A stretch of DNA of 64,000 bases from Pollenia angustigena (GCA_930367215.1 OV884059.1:68915393-68979392); one strand, 5' to 3'. Positions 24,905 to 36,202 are shown, numbered from the stretch's first letter. Numbers and translations: made by a program. Notes: generated by a model from the letters alone, not told the origin.

Positions 24905-26010
24905 TTAAAGTGCTATATTCGGCTGTGCAGAAACTTTGATACCCTCCACCGACATTAAGAATATTTCGGGGAGAGGATCTATATGGTATAACATATGAGT
25001 AATTATATATTGAAAAAAAAAACTGAAAAAATACACGGTATTATTTCTGGCCATACCCAAGAAACACGGAGGTTTGATTTCAAATTGAAAATGATTTTAA
25101 ATCAAATGTTTTCTTAAACGACACACGTTTGATAATGATTTAAAAATCATTTGAAAATCATAGCGTTCTCAACAAAAAGGGGAAATTATTTTCAAATTGA
25201 AAAATGCCTTTATTTTCAACTTGCTTTCAAACGTACTTTTCAAATGTGGATTATAATACAATGTGGAATATAAATAAAAATATTTTATTTTTTTAATTTA
25301 AATCTATAATTTATTTAAATAAACTGTGAGATAAACATTCGGCACCATAGCAAAAAGATAAAATAATGTTCTTTCCGTCCTCTAATTCTTGAATAGACAA
25401 ACTACTTGGCTCGCTTTTATTTTGGGGATTGTAGCACCGCGATCGTTCATCAAACTTTCTTCACTTTCCCGTTTTATTTTCCTTTTTTTCGTATTTTTAA
25501 TCATTGTAATTACTTTTATATTAAATTTATATTAAAATTTATTTTTAATAGTAAAACACATGTAACCACAAAGTAAAAAATTTAACTTTAATCGCCATTT
25601 TTAATGATTACATTTATTTTTCGCTTTAGTATTGCCAAGTTTATTTTTGATTTAAATTTAACATTTGACATCAAATTGATAAAACATTTGATGTCAAATG
25701 TTTATTTTCAAATCATTATCAGTTTGAATTCAAATGTTAAATCAAACAATTGAAAAACGTTTGAGAATTGTGTTTGATGTCGAATGATAAAGTGATTTCA
25801 TATCAAAGGTTTGACTTCTTGTTTGTAGGGTAAAGAGCTAAATAGAACCAAATTTTACCACAATCTCTACTTGCTACGGTTTAAAGCGTATTTAAATGAT
25901 TTTGTAGAGTGCGTTTTATATGTATTATTTTATTTAAATGTGTATAAGAAATTCCAATGATAATTACACATTAAAATAAAAATTTAAAGTCAACTAAATT
26001 ATTAAATCAC
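24905..26010 (+). repeat. Family A repeat, copy interrupted by a MITE
   Basis: The head reads AAAGTGCTATATTCGGCTGT with a damaged hairpin (GCAGAAAC in place of GCCGAATC). The TTTCTGGCCATA segment, continuous at 20385-20396, is split here by the 775-bp MITE, after which the TTTTACCRCAATMTCTA text resumes. Confidence 0.7.
25056..25830. mobile_element. TA-flanked MITE, 775 bp
   Basis: Termini are CCCAAGAAAC and the complement of CCCTACAAAC, flanked by TA (25054-25055 and 25831-25832). Inside, both ends carry TTTGATTTCAAATTGAAAA-like inverted AT words. The homologous uninterrupted sequence at 20385-20430 shows the empty site with a single TA, which fixes the boundaries. Non-coding. Confidence 0.8.
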
Positions 26011-26589
26011 GTACATTTCTTTAGAGAATAACATTTATTTTTGCTCGAAACAATAAATATCAATATATAACTGTTATTTTTGTTCAAAAAAATAAAAATC
26101 ACAAAATAACTGTTAGGTTTTATCGAAAATATAAAAATCAAAATTTTAAAAATCAATATATTTTATCATTGACAAGTGCATAAGGAACAATATGGTATAC
26201 TTGAATCAGCTTTTCGACATTTACTTCTATATGCTTTTTTTGTTTTAAAATTCCAATATAAAGGTTATTTTCGGTCCCTGATACAAACATAAACATTTAC
26301 AGGGAAGTTTTTTTTTTTTTTGAAAATATCAATACACAGAACTTGTTCCACGCCTCAAAAAAAAAGTGCATAAACATTTATGCATTAATATTGAATTTCT
26401 TTTAGTTTGAGTAAATTTTGCCTCGATCCATATGTACATATCCGAGATATTTTACATGCGATTGTTAATGTATTATTTGGTTATTGATTTTAAAAGGGGG
26501 GAGACATGATTCCAGTGAATATTATATGTAAACATTTTGGTCCTTTCATAGTTTTAACCACTTTTTTAATTGAAATACTATATATGATA

Positions 26590-26846
26590 ATATCGACCCC
26601 TTTGCGCGAAATTATCTTTTGTTACAAAAACCATATTTTACAGGAGAGCCATTTTTCTACTTTTCTCTGCTATCACTTGCAATATCAAAATGAAAATATA
26701 CATTAAATTTTTGGAGCAACGAATTGGAATTCGCCTACAATGTTTTGTCAGGTGACGTCTCTTTGAATTTAGAACAAGATTGCATCAAAAACTCATTTTC
26801 AAAAAAATTGGCATATACGATCATTTCGCGCAAAGGTCGATATAAG
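26590..26846. repeat. Fold-back MITE, about 257 bp
   Basis: The left end TATCGACCCCTTTGCGCGAA and right end (complement of TATCGACCTTTGCGCGAAAT) are inverted. The interior is A/T-rich and non-coding. No secure target duplication. Confidence 0.6.
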
Positions 26847-27078
26847 TAACGAGATGCTTCCTGACCAACAAATAAAAAAAATCATATTTTGCATTATTTT
26901 TCTACCCATAAACATCTTTCAAAATCAATCTCAAAGTCATTTATCCAAAATAACGATAAACAGTTTTAAATTCCCAGTGGATCGGTATACTATTTACCTT
27001 AGCTCTCATTTGATGTACAGCCATATTCTTGAAATCGTGGATATCCAAGCATGGCCGATAAAAAAATTTATTTACTTA

Positions 27079-27267
27079 AGCTTCGTACAGACGATGGTCA
27101 GATCTTACAATGTTGTCATTTTTCTGACAATGGTGCTATTGTCAGGTACATTAATTTTACACATCTGCCAAATGAAAATGAGCTTACAATGTTCAAACAG
27201 TTGCAAGACATTTTTAGGCAATTTTAATGACAACGTTGTAAGATCTGACCATCGTCTGTACGAAGCT
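27079..27267. mobile_element. PIF/Harbinger-like MITE, 189 bp
   Basis: Near-perfect 40-45 bp inverted repeats start AGCTTCGTACAGACGATGGT. TTA lies on both sides (27076-27078 and 27268-27270). Too short to encode anything; the frames on both strands here are symmetric artefacts of the arms. Confidence 0.85.
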
Positions 27268-27589
27268 TTATGCCACAAATGCACGTTGGCTCTAAATGGA
27301 TTTTTTTTATTTGGCAAAAATTAAAAAAAAAGTTGGAAAAATTGATAAAAGTGAATTTAATGGCGACACTCCAAGCAATCAAGAAAATAAGTATATAAAA
27401 AGAAAACAGTCATCAACACTGCCGGTCTGCTAAGCTTTCAAATTTGTAAGTTTAAGCCAGCGTTTAAGAAACTGCCGTCAAAATAGAAAATCTGCCATTT
27501 CTTCCACTTCATCATTTTTCATTGCCCAAAATAAAACTGTTGCTTTTAGTTCTGATTCGTTAAATGTAAACAGTCGCTGTCAAACCAAC

Positions 27590-27747
27590 TCAAAAAGCGA
27601 AAAATTGTGCACAAATTTTAAACACGTTTAAACAAGTGTTCTTATACAAGTGTTAAAACAGTGTTACAATTGTATAACGAACAAACCTTAATATATAATA
27701 AATAAATAAAGTTATAAAGTATTTCAAAAATGAAAAATGTAGCCCAA
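27590..27747 (+). other. Candidate first coding exon of a host gene
   Basis: A non-repeated A-rich leader ends with CAAAAATG, a good fly translation context (ATG at 27730), followed by five more codons and AAG|GTTAGT, a plausible 5' splice site at 27747/27748. A TATATAAAAA box lies at about 27392. If real, the gene's first intron would run right into the hAT cluster. Nothing identifies the product and no further exon was found, so this is a weak proposal. Confidence 0.3.
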
Positions 27748-29123
27748 GGTTAGTAGCTTTTTCGTATATATTATTTTTATTGAGTCCTTGTCGTAATTCC
27801 TGAGATTGGGATGGTTTAGTTTTGTAGTCTCAACATAACCTTTAAGTTCCGTGGACCGTATAAATGTAGAAGTGTTCGTCAGGGTGTGTATATAAGGTGA
27901 ATATTTATATCTCGGCAGGATTTTTCAGCACAATTGTTTGCACAATTTTTGATTAGCCGTGCCGAAATGCTTTCGGTTTGGAAAAAAAACGAGCGCAAAG
28001 ATAATGTTTTAATTAAATGGGTTCTTTAAAATAGTAATGGGCAAAAAATAATCGATATATATCGCCGATATTTAAAATACCGATATATCGATATTGAAAT
28101 ACGACTATCGAATTCGATATTTTTTAAAGTCAGTTTTCATTAAAAACTCAAAATTTTAGCAGTTTTTCAAACAATATGTATTAAAATGAAGGGTATAATT
28201 AGCATCACTGCAAGCATCATATGTTTTTTTAAACTTATATGAAGATCTATAACTCCCCGTGTACAACTGACATGATTTGCTGTTATAACATGGTTATAAA
28301 AGCGTTTTTAAAACATTTGCATTAACAACCGTATTATAACATGAGAAAACCTCTTACATGATGAGTCTATACTTAACACTAACATCATATTAGCATTTAA
28401 TATCAGTTGTAGACTGCATGTATTAGAAGAAGAATTAAGAAAGAAACGGGTTTTCGCTTTGCAGATTTCTAATTACAACAGTAAAGTCAAACGAACTTGA
28501 AAAGATCTATTTTATGCGGTTTTGGAACAATATATGTGCCTATATATATTTGGAATAATAATAAGATTTGTGCATATGGGCATTTCCTGGGGTCACAAAC
28601 GTACGTTCGTACACTTTTGATGTACAAATAATATAGAAAAACAAAACTTTTCCTAGCACTTTTTTTGCGATTCGATAGCATTTGGGTAGCTCTATGTTTA
28701 GTACAAAAGTTGGATTTCATCGTGTTTAAGTTTTCATAATAAGAGTTATAAACTTGCGGTCACGAACGTACTCAAAATAGAAGTCAACTTCGGCTGACAG
28801 TAGTGAAATTTAAAAATCTGCGTAATGAAACGGAATTTTCAAAAGTGATTAATTTATTTTAAAAGTGTATTAATGTAGGTCTCCATCCAGTATTTACGAA
28901 ATAAAATATCTCTTTTGGTTTTGATTAATTGGCTTATGTACCGGTCGCGAACGTACGATTTTTCCATGTGTTTTTTTATTATTATCACCATGCATTTTAC
29001 CATAAATGTCTTCAAATTTCCTTAACAAAAAAACTTAATACTCCTTTTACAATTGATTGTAATGGCGAGATTATGAAGAAAGAGTGTAAACATAACATAT
29101 TTTTTGCATGTAAAATAAGTATA

Positions 29124-30448
29124 CACAGAAAAAAGAAAAAACGGTTTTGATCACCAAAATAATTGAAACAAGCAAAAAATTGTTTAATTTTGCACCTATC
29201 ACCGAAATGATTATACCAATTACTCAAATCTGCAAAAATTGCAAAACAAGGATTTTTTTTCCAATTAAAAAGTTTTTACATTTTAATTACAAAAATAATT
29301 GAAAAAATTATTAATATTAAACAATATTTTAATTGAATGAATAACAAATTAATTAAAAAAAAATCAATATTTTAATTGAATGAATTACTAACGTAATTAA
29401 TTACAATACAGAAAATTAATTATTTTAATAATTGTATTGATTAAAACAGTGATTGAATTTTTGCATTAAATCGATTAAATTTTTAATTGAATAAATTAAA
29501 CAGTGTATTTGAAATACAATCTTAATTCAACTACGCAAATTATTCAATCAAACCAATTGTTAATTGAACAAGTTTGTTAAATCAATTCAGTTGATGGTTA
29601 AATGAAGCAAAATAATAATATTTAAATATATGTTTTATTTAAACATGGTTTAAAAATAACTTGTTTTATTTGTTTAATTGTAATAGCTCATGCTTAATTG
29701 TACAAATTTTGGAAGATTTTTTGACAGAGGAATTTCATACATACAACTTTGTATAAAATTGTAGAATAACTCTGATTCTTCAGGGCATTCAAGATTGAAA
29801 ACAAAAAACTGTTTTTGTTGTGTAATTTGGCTGTACTTTTTTCACCTATTCACTTTAAACGCACAACATGAAATGACGCCAAAAATAACTCAAGAATTAA
29901 CAAACAAAGAAAATAAGCACCAAATTTCGATTGCGACCATAACCACCGTCAACACTGTGGTCAGCCACAAGGCGATTTTTTATTTTACGCATAATATACA
30001 TATGTATGTAGGCTCATTATTGACATTGTTGGTGGTCATAATTGTAATTCGTCTATAACAAATTTCATTTCATTTTTTACTTGTTGATAGTTTTTTTTTT
30101 GCACGCGACGCTTACTGCTCTTTTTGATGACAAAAACATGTGTGTATGTACATGTAAGGGCAAAGACAATAAATTTATAAAGATGTTGGTTTCACTTGTA
30201 ACATTTTTCGCAAACTGTTGATGAGGGAGGAAAGCAACAAGGAGAAAGCAACAAAGTGTTCAATTCAAACAACCGAGTTGATTGATTCAATTAAACTTAT
30301 AATTAAAATTAAGCTTAAAATCAAGTAAAATTTTAATTGAAAAAAAATATTTTTTTTTAATTCAATCAATTAAGAACGTAATCAAATTTATTTTAAAATT
30401 CAAAAATCACTATTAATTGAAAAAAAACTGCCTATAATTTTTTCTGTG
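29124..30448 (+). mobile_element. 1.33-kb TA-flanked element, copy 2 (nested in hAT)
   Basis: Same ends and TA flanks (29122-29123 and 30449-30450) as 16878-18204, in the same orientation. It differs only by one base fewer in two homopolymer-rich places. It therefore moved recently and after the host hAT copy landed. The internal frame at 29765-30058 is identical to that of copy 1. Confidence 0.85.
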
Positions 30449-30654
30449 TATAAAAATGTCTTTAGAAGTAGAAAATACAGGAAATTATAAAATTTTCCAG
30501 TTTCCAGACCAATTTCCTCAAGTAAAACAGCTCAGATATGCTAGGAAACCATTCTTTTATAAGAACATAGCCTTTTTTCTAATAAGAAACAATAAAAGAC
30601 GATGATAATCAACATTTTATTTTTTCGTCCTGGTAGACCATTCTGGGGAAATGC

Positions 30655-30656
<2 letters not shown>

Positions 30657-30711
<55 letters not shown>
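30657..30711. repeat. (AT)n microsatellite
   Basis: About 27 uninterrupted AT repeats near the right end of the hAT element. Confidence 0.95.
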
Positions 30712-30714
<3 letters not shown>

Positions 30715-31344
30715 TTTTTTAATTTGGTAATACGTTCGATATATCGATACATCGATATTTTGGAAATAAAAAAATTTTGATACTCTTAAAAATATTTTCA
30801 ATTTGCCCATCCCTACTTTAAAAAATCAGTATAAATCTGAATATTGAAAAGCAATCAAATAAAACAAATTACGTAAACGGAAATTTACTGAACAGTACGC
30901 ATCAAGTTCTCTCTTAATGAAACCAATCTGGTATGATTGTTTTCATTAGGGATGAGATTTTCATGCACTAAAAAATCGAAAATATGCACCAAAAAATCCA
31001 ATATATGCACTAAAAACTTAAAAAAATTCCATAAAAACTCGTTTTTAATTTTACTAAAAACAAAAATATGTATATAAAATTCATTTTTATATATGTATAA
31101 TTTTAATTAAATAATTTAAATTTTTGTTTGTTTAAATAAATAAGTACCTACAGTTTTTTATTGTCTTGTAGTACTTGAAGAATGCCAATGCATTTTGGAA
31201 AAATTTGTTTGCAGATCCCACTTTGTTTCCAGATCAGATCAAAAATATTTGAAATTTATTTTATTTTTTGAAATCCTTAATTTTTTTGCAAAACGTTTTG
31301 GATTTTTTTTTTTTTGTTAATTTGTCGGGCTATTATTTCTTCTA

Positions 31345-32647
31345 GCAGGTGTTTTTTTACAGGTTTGTTTTTCGAATAGAGATAAAACTGGCATTTTGTG
31401 GTCAAATCTGGCAACTCTAATGTCATTTATGTTCAGTTTGGTTTGCCATTTCATCATGAACAGGTTGACAAAAGAACAACGCTTGCAAATCGTGCAAATT
31501 TATTTCGAAAATAACGGTTCAGTTCGCGAAGTTTACCGCAAGCTCCGTCCATTTTATGGTCGACATAATCGTCCATCAGAGCAATTAATTCGGTTAACCA
31601 TGGATCGTTTTCGCACTACGTTTACTCTATGTGATAATACGCATCCGCAGAGACGTCGAACAGTGCGCACCGAAGAAACAATTGCCGCTGTAGAGCAAAG
31701 TGTTGAAGAGGACCCGAATGAATCGATTCGCCACCGTGCACAGCAATTGGAGCTTTGTCCATCAACTTTATGGAAGATTTTGCGCAAAGATCTTGGCTTG
31801 CGACCTTACAAGATCCAGCTTGTGCAAGAATTAAAGCCGCGAGACCATACAATGCGTCGTGATTTTGGTGTATGGGCCGAAAATGAGATTGATCTCGATG
31901 CTGATTTTCATCGCAAAATTTTGTTCAGTGATGAGGCTCATTTTTGGTTGAATGGCTACGTCAACAAGCAAAATTGCCGCATTTGGAGTGAAGAGAATCC
32001 ACATGAGACCCTTGAGACGCCATTACATCCACAAAAACTGACTGTTTGGTGTGCTCTATGGGCTGGTGGAGTTATTGGGCCATACTTCTTCCGAAATAAT
32101 GCTGGAGAGGCAGTTACCGTTAATGGAGACCGGTATAGAGCCATGATAACCGACTATTTTGTTCCCGAATTGGATGGCATGAATGTGGATGAGTTGTGGT
32201 TCCAACAAGACGGCGCTATATGCCACACAGCGCACGCCACAATCGATTTATTGAAGGAAATATTCGATGAGCGCATAATTTCGCGGAATGGACCTGTCAA
32301 TTGGCCACCAAGATCGTGTGATTTGACACCATTGGATTATTTTCTTTGGGGATATGTGAAGTCGCTCGTCTACGCCAACAAACCAGAAACGTTAGGGGAA
32401 TTGGAAGCCAACATTCGTGGCGTTATTGCCGACATATGGCCTCATATGCTCGAAAATGTGGTTGAAAATTGGACCTGTAGAATTGGCTTTATTCCAGCCA
32501 GCCGCGGCGGCCACATGCCTGAAATCATATTTAAACATTAATGGCATAAAATTATCCTTCCAATAAAGCCAAATTGATGGTCATTAAAACGATTTGCTTG
32601 TGTTTTATTTCAATTCGAAGTTCTATACCACTGAAAAAAACACCCGA
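31345..32647 (+). mobile_element. DD41D (rosa-like) mariner-superfamily transposon, 1,303 bp
   Basis: The element is flanked by TA (31343-31344 and 32648-32649). Inverted ends begin GCAGGTGTTTTTTTACAGGT on the left and TCGGGTGTTTTTTTCAGTGG on the complement of the right. An inner inverted match (TTCGAATAGAGATAAAAC against TTCGAATTGAAATAAAAC) brings each TIR to about 45 bp. One long frame fills the interior and an AATAAA follows it at about 32562. Size and layout are those of a complete mariner-type element, which may be active. Confidence 0.88.
31456..32541 (+). CDS. DD41D mariner-superfamily transposase
   Basis: A 361-residue protein that would bind the element's ends and perform cut-and-paste transposition at TA sites in the nucleus. 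The frame stays open upstream to about 31396 and other ATGs exist at 31420 and 31429. I chose 31456 because it starts MNRLTKEQR, immediately before the helix-turn-helix DNA-binding region (about residues 1-110, with ETIAAVEQSVEEDP). The catalytic domain has D in FSDEAHFWLNGY, D in WFQQDGAICHT and a third D in LTPLDYFLWGY. Between the second and third D I count 41 residues, which places it in the DD41D group typified by rosa of Ceratitis. The length is normal and there is no internal stop or frameshift. The C-terminus reads SRGGHMPEIIFKH. A dead relative lies at 37229-37640. Confidence 0.92.
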   Translation: MNRLTKEQRLQIVQIYFENNGSVREVYRKLRPFYGRHNRPSEQLIRLTMDRFRTTFTLCDNTHPQRRRTVRTEETIAAVEQSVEEDPNESIRHRAQQLELCPSTLWKILRKDLGLRPYKIQLVQELKPRDHTMRRDFGVWAENEIDLDADFHRKILFSDEAHFWLNGYVNKQNCRIWSEENPHETLETPLHPQKLTVWCALWAGGVIGPYFFRNNAGEAVTVNGDRYRAMITDYFVPELDGMNVDELWFQQDGAICHTAHATIDLLKEIFDERIISRNGPVNWPPRSCDLTPLDYFLWGYVKSLVYANKPETLGELEANIRGVIADIWPHMLENVVENWTCRIGFIPASRGGHMPEIIFKH

Positions 32648-32859
32648 TACATTGTTAATTTTACTTTTTGCAATATAAATCAATTTTACTTGAGTATTAA
32701 GTAAACTAAATCCCTCCTAATTAGTTATTGTTTCTCCAATATATCCGTAATTGGAAAATTTAAATGCTAATTGACTTCTGATGTTATCTAAATTTAATAT
32801 TTCTTTTGATTTTTTAATTGTACAATCATCGGCATCAACAAGCGCTTCTACAATTGAAG

Positions 32860-33350
32860 CACATCAAATAAACCAAAACTATGCACCTTAACGCCTTCAA
32901 AATGGCGTACAAAGTGTCAGCCAGTGGAAGAACATTGCAAGTTTCTAACAAAATGATGAAAGCGAAAAGCATTAAAGTTTTTGTTATCAATATTTTTAAT
33001 AATAGAAAAAAATCATTTTTAAAACAAATAATGCTGCATGTCAAAACACGTTTTTTTGCTCTCCTGAAAAATTATTATTTTTTAACTTAAAACGTTATTC
33101 GCGGCTGTGCTTCAATTCTTAAATTACTCGAAGTTCCATTGCCTTTTTTTAATTGCACAATCATCGGCATCAACAAGCTCCTCAAACATTCTTAAATTAC
33201 TCCAAATTTTTTTGAATAGAATTCTGAAGCATCTAGCCAGGCCCCCATTTTGCTACAACTGGCTGCGGTGGAATATTATCGAATTGGCTTCTTAATTCTC
33301 TGCAACGCGGTATAACCCATGTGCCAAGCAAATAATTTGTAACCCATTGG
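32860..33350 (-). pseudogene. Decayed hAT transposase remnant
   Basis: On the minus strand, disrupted frames read CLAHGLYRVAEN, then PPQPVVAKWG, AWLDASEFYSKKFGV and FEELVDADDCAIKK, then LADTLYAILKALRC. The CLAH-L-RVAE block followed by a PP-PV-WG-WL block is typical of the RNase H-like core of one insect hAT transposase group. Several stops and frameshifts separate the blocks, and the mariner insertion cuts the gene downstream. Not functional. A duplicate of the last block occurs at 8600-8800. Confidence 0.7.
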
Positions 33351-33757
33351 AAGCCTTAACGATGTAAGGTACTGAATCGGTTTAAAATAGAAGCATCTTT
33401 TGTCGAAATCTTGAAAATCTCATATTTAAAGCAAAGCTCCAAAAGAATTTATTTATTATTTAAACATTTTTTTTTGGAAAGTATTTTTGTGTATTTAAAA
33501 AATTTTTTTAGAACTTTTTTATAATATGGAAATTAAAAAATCCCTCAAAAATGTAAAAATATGCAAAAATATGCATTTAAAACCTATATATGCAAAAATA
33601 TGCATTTTTAACAAAATATGCAACACTATGCAAAAACAAATCGATGCCATTTTAACGCAAATTTAATGATTCGGAAAGAGAATTGGTCGACATCGTTCAT
33701 AGACTATCGACAAAAAACATGCATTTGCATGGAAATCGCATCCCTAGTTATTATTAA

Positions 33758-33919
33758 AGGCCGTTACACACTATCCCACAAAGTCTTTCGCATTTTTTGA
33801 AAATGCTTCCCTGATCTAATTATTGTTTATAAATTTTCAAAAAACAATAACAACTTATCATGACAGGGTTGCATTTTCAAAAAATACGTAAGACTTTGTG
33901 GGATAGTGTGTAACGGCCT
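33758..33919. mobile_element. PIF/Harbinger-like MITE, 162 bp
   Basis: Inverted repeats of about 50 bp, nearly perfect, start AGGCCGTTACACACTATCCC. TAA is duplicated at 33755-33757 and 33920-33922. It abuts the right target duplication of the preceding hAT. Non-coding. Confidence 0.87.
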
Positions 33920-33922
33920 TAA

Positions 33923-34513
33923 GCAGTAAATACTTTATTGTTAAACAAACTAAAAAGTGGATAATTTTTGACCCATAGTTTACCCTTCAAAACTGGACAG
34001 GATCCGATAAGCTCGGGTAGGTTGATCTTATTTTATTTTCTCTGTCATCTGTGAAAATTTCAAAGAATCATTAATTTCAATTGCGATACCTTCTCTTTTA
34101 TTAGGCGTGTTCCAATTGACTTGTTTTTGAATTTATTTATGGCCATTAAATGTGGAGAAAATAAAAGTTCTGACATGATTATTTTAATTTATGCCAAAAA
34201 AAAATCGGCTTGGAGCCATAGTTTACTTGAGGGTCACACGATCAAGTTTTGCCTATCAAGTTTTAATACACTCACACTTTTTTACCAATACACTCATACT
34301 TTTAAAAATTGATACGAACTTGCCTTTAAAATTCTCTTTCCAGTGAGTGTTTCAATTTACGTTCAAGAAAACAGCTGATTTCAAGGTTAGTGAGCAAATT
34401 TTTCGTTTCTCTTTATAAATTTTTTTCTTGATTGCATCTTGAAAGTAAATTGCTCAAAAATTGAATGCAGCCTACGTCACAACTATCAATTTTTGGAAAT
34501 TTTGACAAACAGT
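33923..34513. other. No gene seen
   Basis: A/T-rich DNA without repeats or coding features that I can support. Confidence 0.4.
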
Positions 34514-34768
34514 ATATCGTCATATTAAATGCAAACGGACGTAACTACACAAAATTTCGAAATGGAGTTTTTTATCGATTATGGTTCGTTTTATCAAAAT
34601 ACATATTCAAGCAAAATTTTAGAATCCTACGATCAAAAATGGCGATTTTATTAACGAAATTTAAACGCCAATTACACCTTGTTGTTATTGATTTTGTAAA
34701 GTTTTTTGCTTCTCCTGTAAAAAATTAAAAAGTTTAGTTACGTCCGTTTGCATTTAATATGACGATAT
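34514..34768. repeat. Fold-back element with perfect 33-bp ends
   Basis: ATATCGTCATATTAAATGCA at the left end continues into AACGGACGTAACT and is matched exactly by its reverse complement at 34736-34768. The length is 255 bp. The 87-codon frame that covers it is a by-product of the repeat and AT-rich interior. Confidence 0.75.
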
Positions 34769-35177
34769 GTAAAAGACTATTAAGAAAAACTTGAGCGTGT
34801 AACTGCAGTGTAAATGAAAAGAATTTAAGGAACTCCAATCCTTTAAAGACGAAAGATTTCATAATAATAATTTTATTTCCTTTTCACTAAATTATTTATT
34901 TTATAATAAGATTTGACCATAAACTTTCTTTTACTTACTAATTAGAATAACTCACTGTAAACAATACAGAATCTAATACTCATCTGTAGGGGCAAGATCA
35001 ATATGCAATTGCAGTTTTTACCTAAAACTTTAAGTTACTTAAAGTTTAAATAAACGACCCTAGCAGTTTTATAACAAAAAATTTAAATATTCACACAAAT
35101 AGGCTCCATACTTTTTTTTATATGTTTGTGCAACCGTTTGTGTGTGTGTGTGTTTTTTTTTTTTTGCCCTTCAGTTA

Positions 35178-35554
35178 CCCTGCAAATAATAGGACCAGTC
35201 CAAACATGCGTGTAAAGAGTAGTCCACAAGGGACCAGGACTACTACTACAAAAGTAACCCAAACGTATGGAAAAAACATGGTCTATTTAACATTACGATG
35301 TCCTAGGGGAGGAACATATAACCCACCTTTGGACTACTATGGAGTAGTTTTAAAACTACTCCATGGTATACTCAAGATGATTAGTTTTGAAGTCGTTTAA
35401 AAACGAAAGCAAGTCGTTAAAAAACGAAGATATGTCGTCTCACTACAAACACTTTTTAACAATGACATGGTCTATACTTGCATTACATCGGACCAGTCCA
35501 TTGAGTAGTCCATTTTATCAAAATAGATCAGGTGGTCCAATTTCATTTGCAGGG
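35178..35554. mobile_element. TA-flanked MITE, 377 bp
   Basis: The ends are CCCTGCAAATAATAGGACCA and the complement of CCCTGCAAATGAAATTGGAC, flanked by TA (35176-35177 and 35555-35556). GGACCAGTCC and AGTAGTCC words recur inside. Non-coding; probably Tc1/mariner-derived. Confidence 0.75.
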
Positions 35555-35556
35555 TA

Positions 35557-36202
35557 TTTATCGGAAACACTTTTTACAAAAAAATGTCATCGCTTTGATT
35601 TTGAGTTTTTGGTTTTTTTTTCATAATTAAGACATTTATATTATTTAAACCGTATATAAATAAGCATACAGAATCATATTTTTGTTATATATTTTTAATA
35701 TTTTTTAAATCGTTTTTGTTTTTGTAAAAACAAAAACAGTTGGCTGGATTCGAACAAAAATGTTACAACTTTTGAAAAATTGAATGTATGACTTCAATAA
35801 AATCAAAAAACTGCTATTTTTTACAATTAATTTCGATGCCCTCTGATGCATCGTCCTTGGTGTTTACTTTACTAAGGGAGGCATTTGGTAAGCCGTCAGG
35901 CATATAAATCCGTTTAAACGAGATTTTATAACTAGGCGTTCCGCCTATAAAATAATAAGCCGACTGAAACTATACGGTCAAAAATATGTCTCAACTATAC
36001 GGTCGACTTTTTGGCGCATGCAGGCACCACCTTGAAATGGAACGGTTCCATTTTTGATATTCATATGTTTCGCTACCGATTGTTAATCGGAGATGTTTCG
36101 ATGAAACTACCTCTAGGAAACCAGAAAAATTTGGATCATTATAAGGAGTGTTTTTTAGAGGCATAACAAATTTAATTGAATGACCAAAATTTTGGCTTTA
36201 TT
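35557..36202. other. No gene seen
   Basis: A/T-rich DNA with no supported feature. Confidence 0.4.

Larger units (their letters stand above)
28032..30815. mobile_element. hAT element, 2,784 bp, with perfect 8-bp target duplication
   Basis: The left end is TAGTAATGGGCAAAA and the right end is the complement of TAGGGATGGGCAAATT. CTTTAAAA is duplicated at 28024-28031 and 30816-30823. Both subterminal regions carry CGATATATCGATA words. About half its length is the inserted 1.33-kb element. No transposase reading frame is recognisable in the remaining 1.46 kb, so it is a non-autonomous or deleted copy. Confidence 0.88.
30947..33746 (-). mobile_element. Degenerate hAT element hosting a mariner insertion
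   Basis: The ends are TAGGGATGAGATTTTCATGC and the complement of TAGGGATGCGATTTCCATGC. The flanks GTTTTCAT (30939-30946) and GTTATTAT (33747-33754) agree at 6 of 8 bases, consistent with an old hAT duplication. Repeated AATATGCA words sit inside both ends. Minus-strand transposase remnants are described separately. A complete TA-flanked DD41D element interrupts the gene. Confidence 0.78.

Noticed and set aside
26854..27324. 156-codon plus-strand ORF
   Set aside because: Its second half runs through the 189-bp palindromic MITE and the first half has no recognisable motif or codon bias.
31396..31455. Longer N-terminus for the mariner transposase
   Set aside because: 31396 is TTG, and the residues before 31456 look hydrophobic and unlike the conserved start of the helix-turn-helix region.
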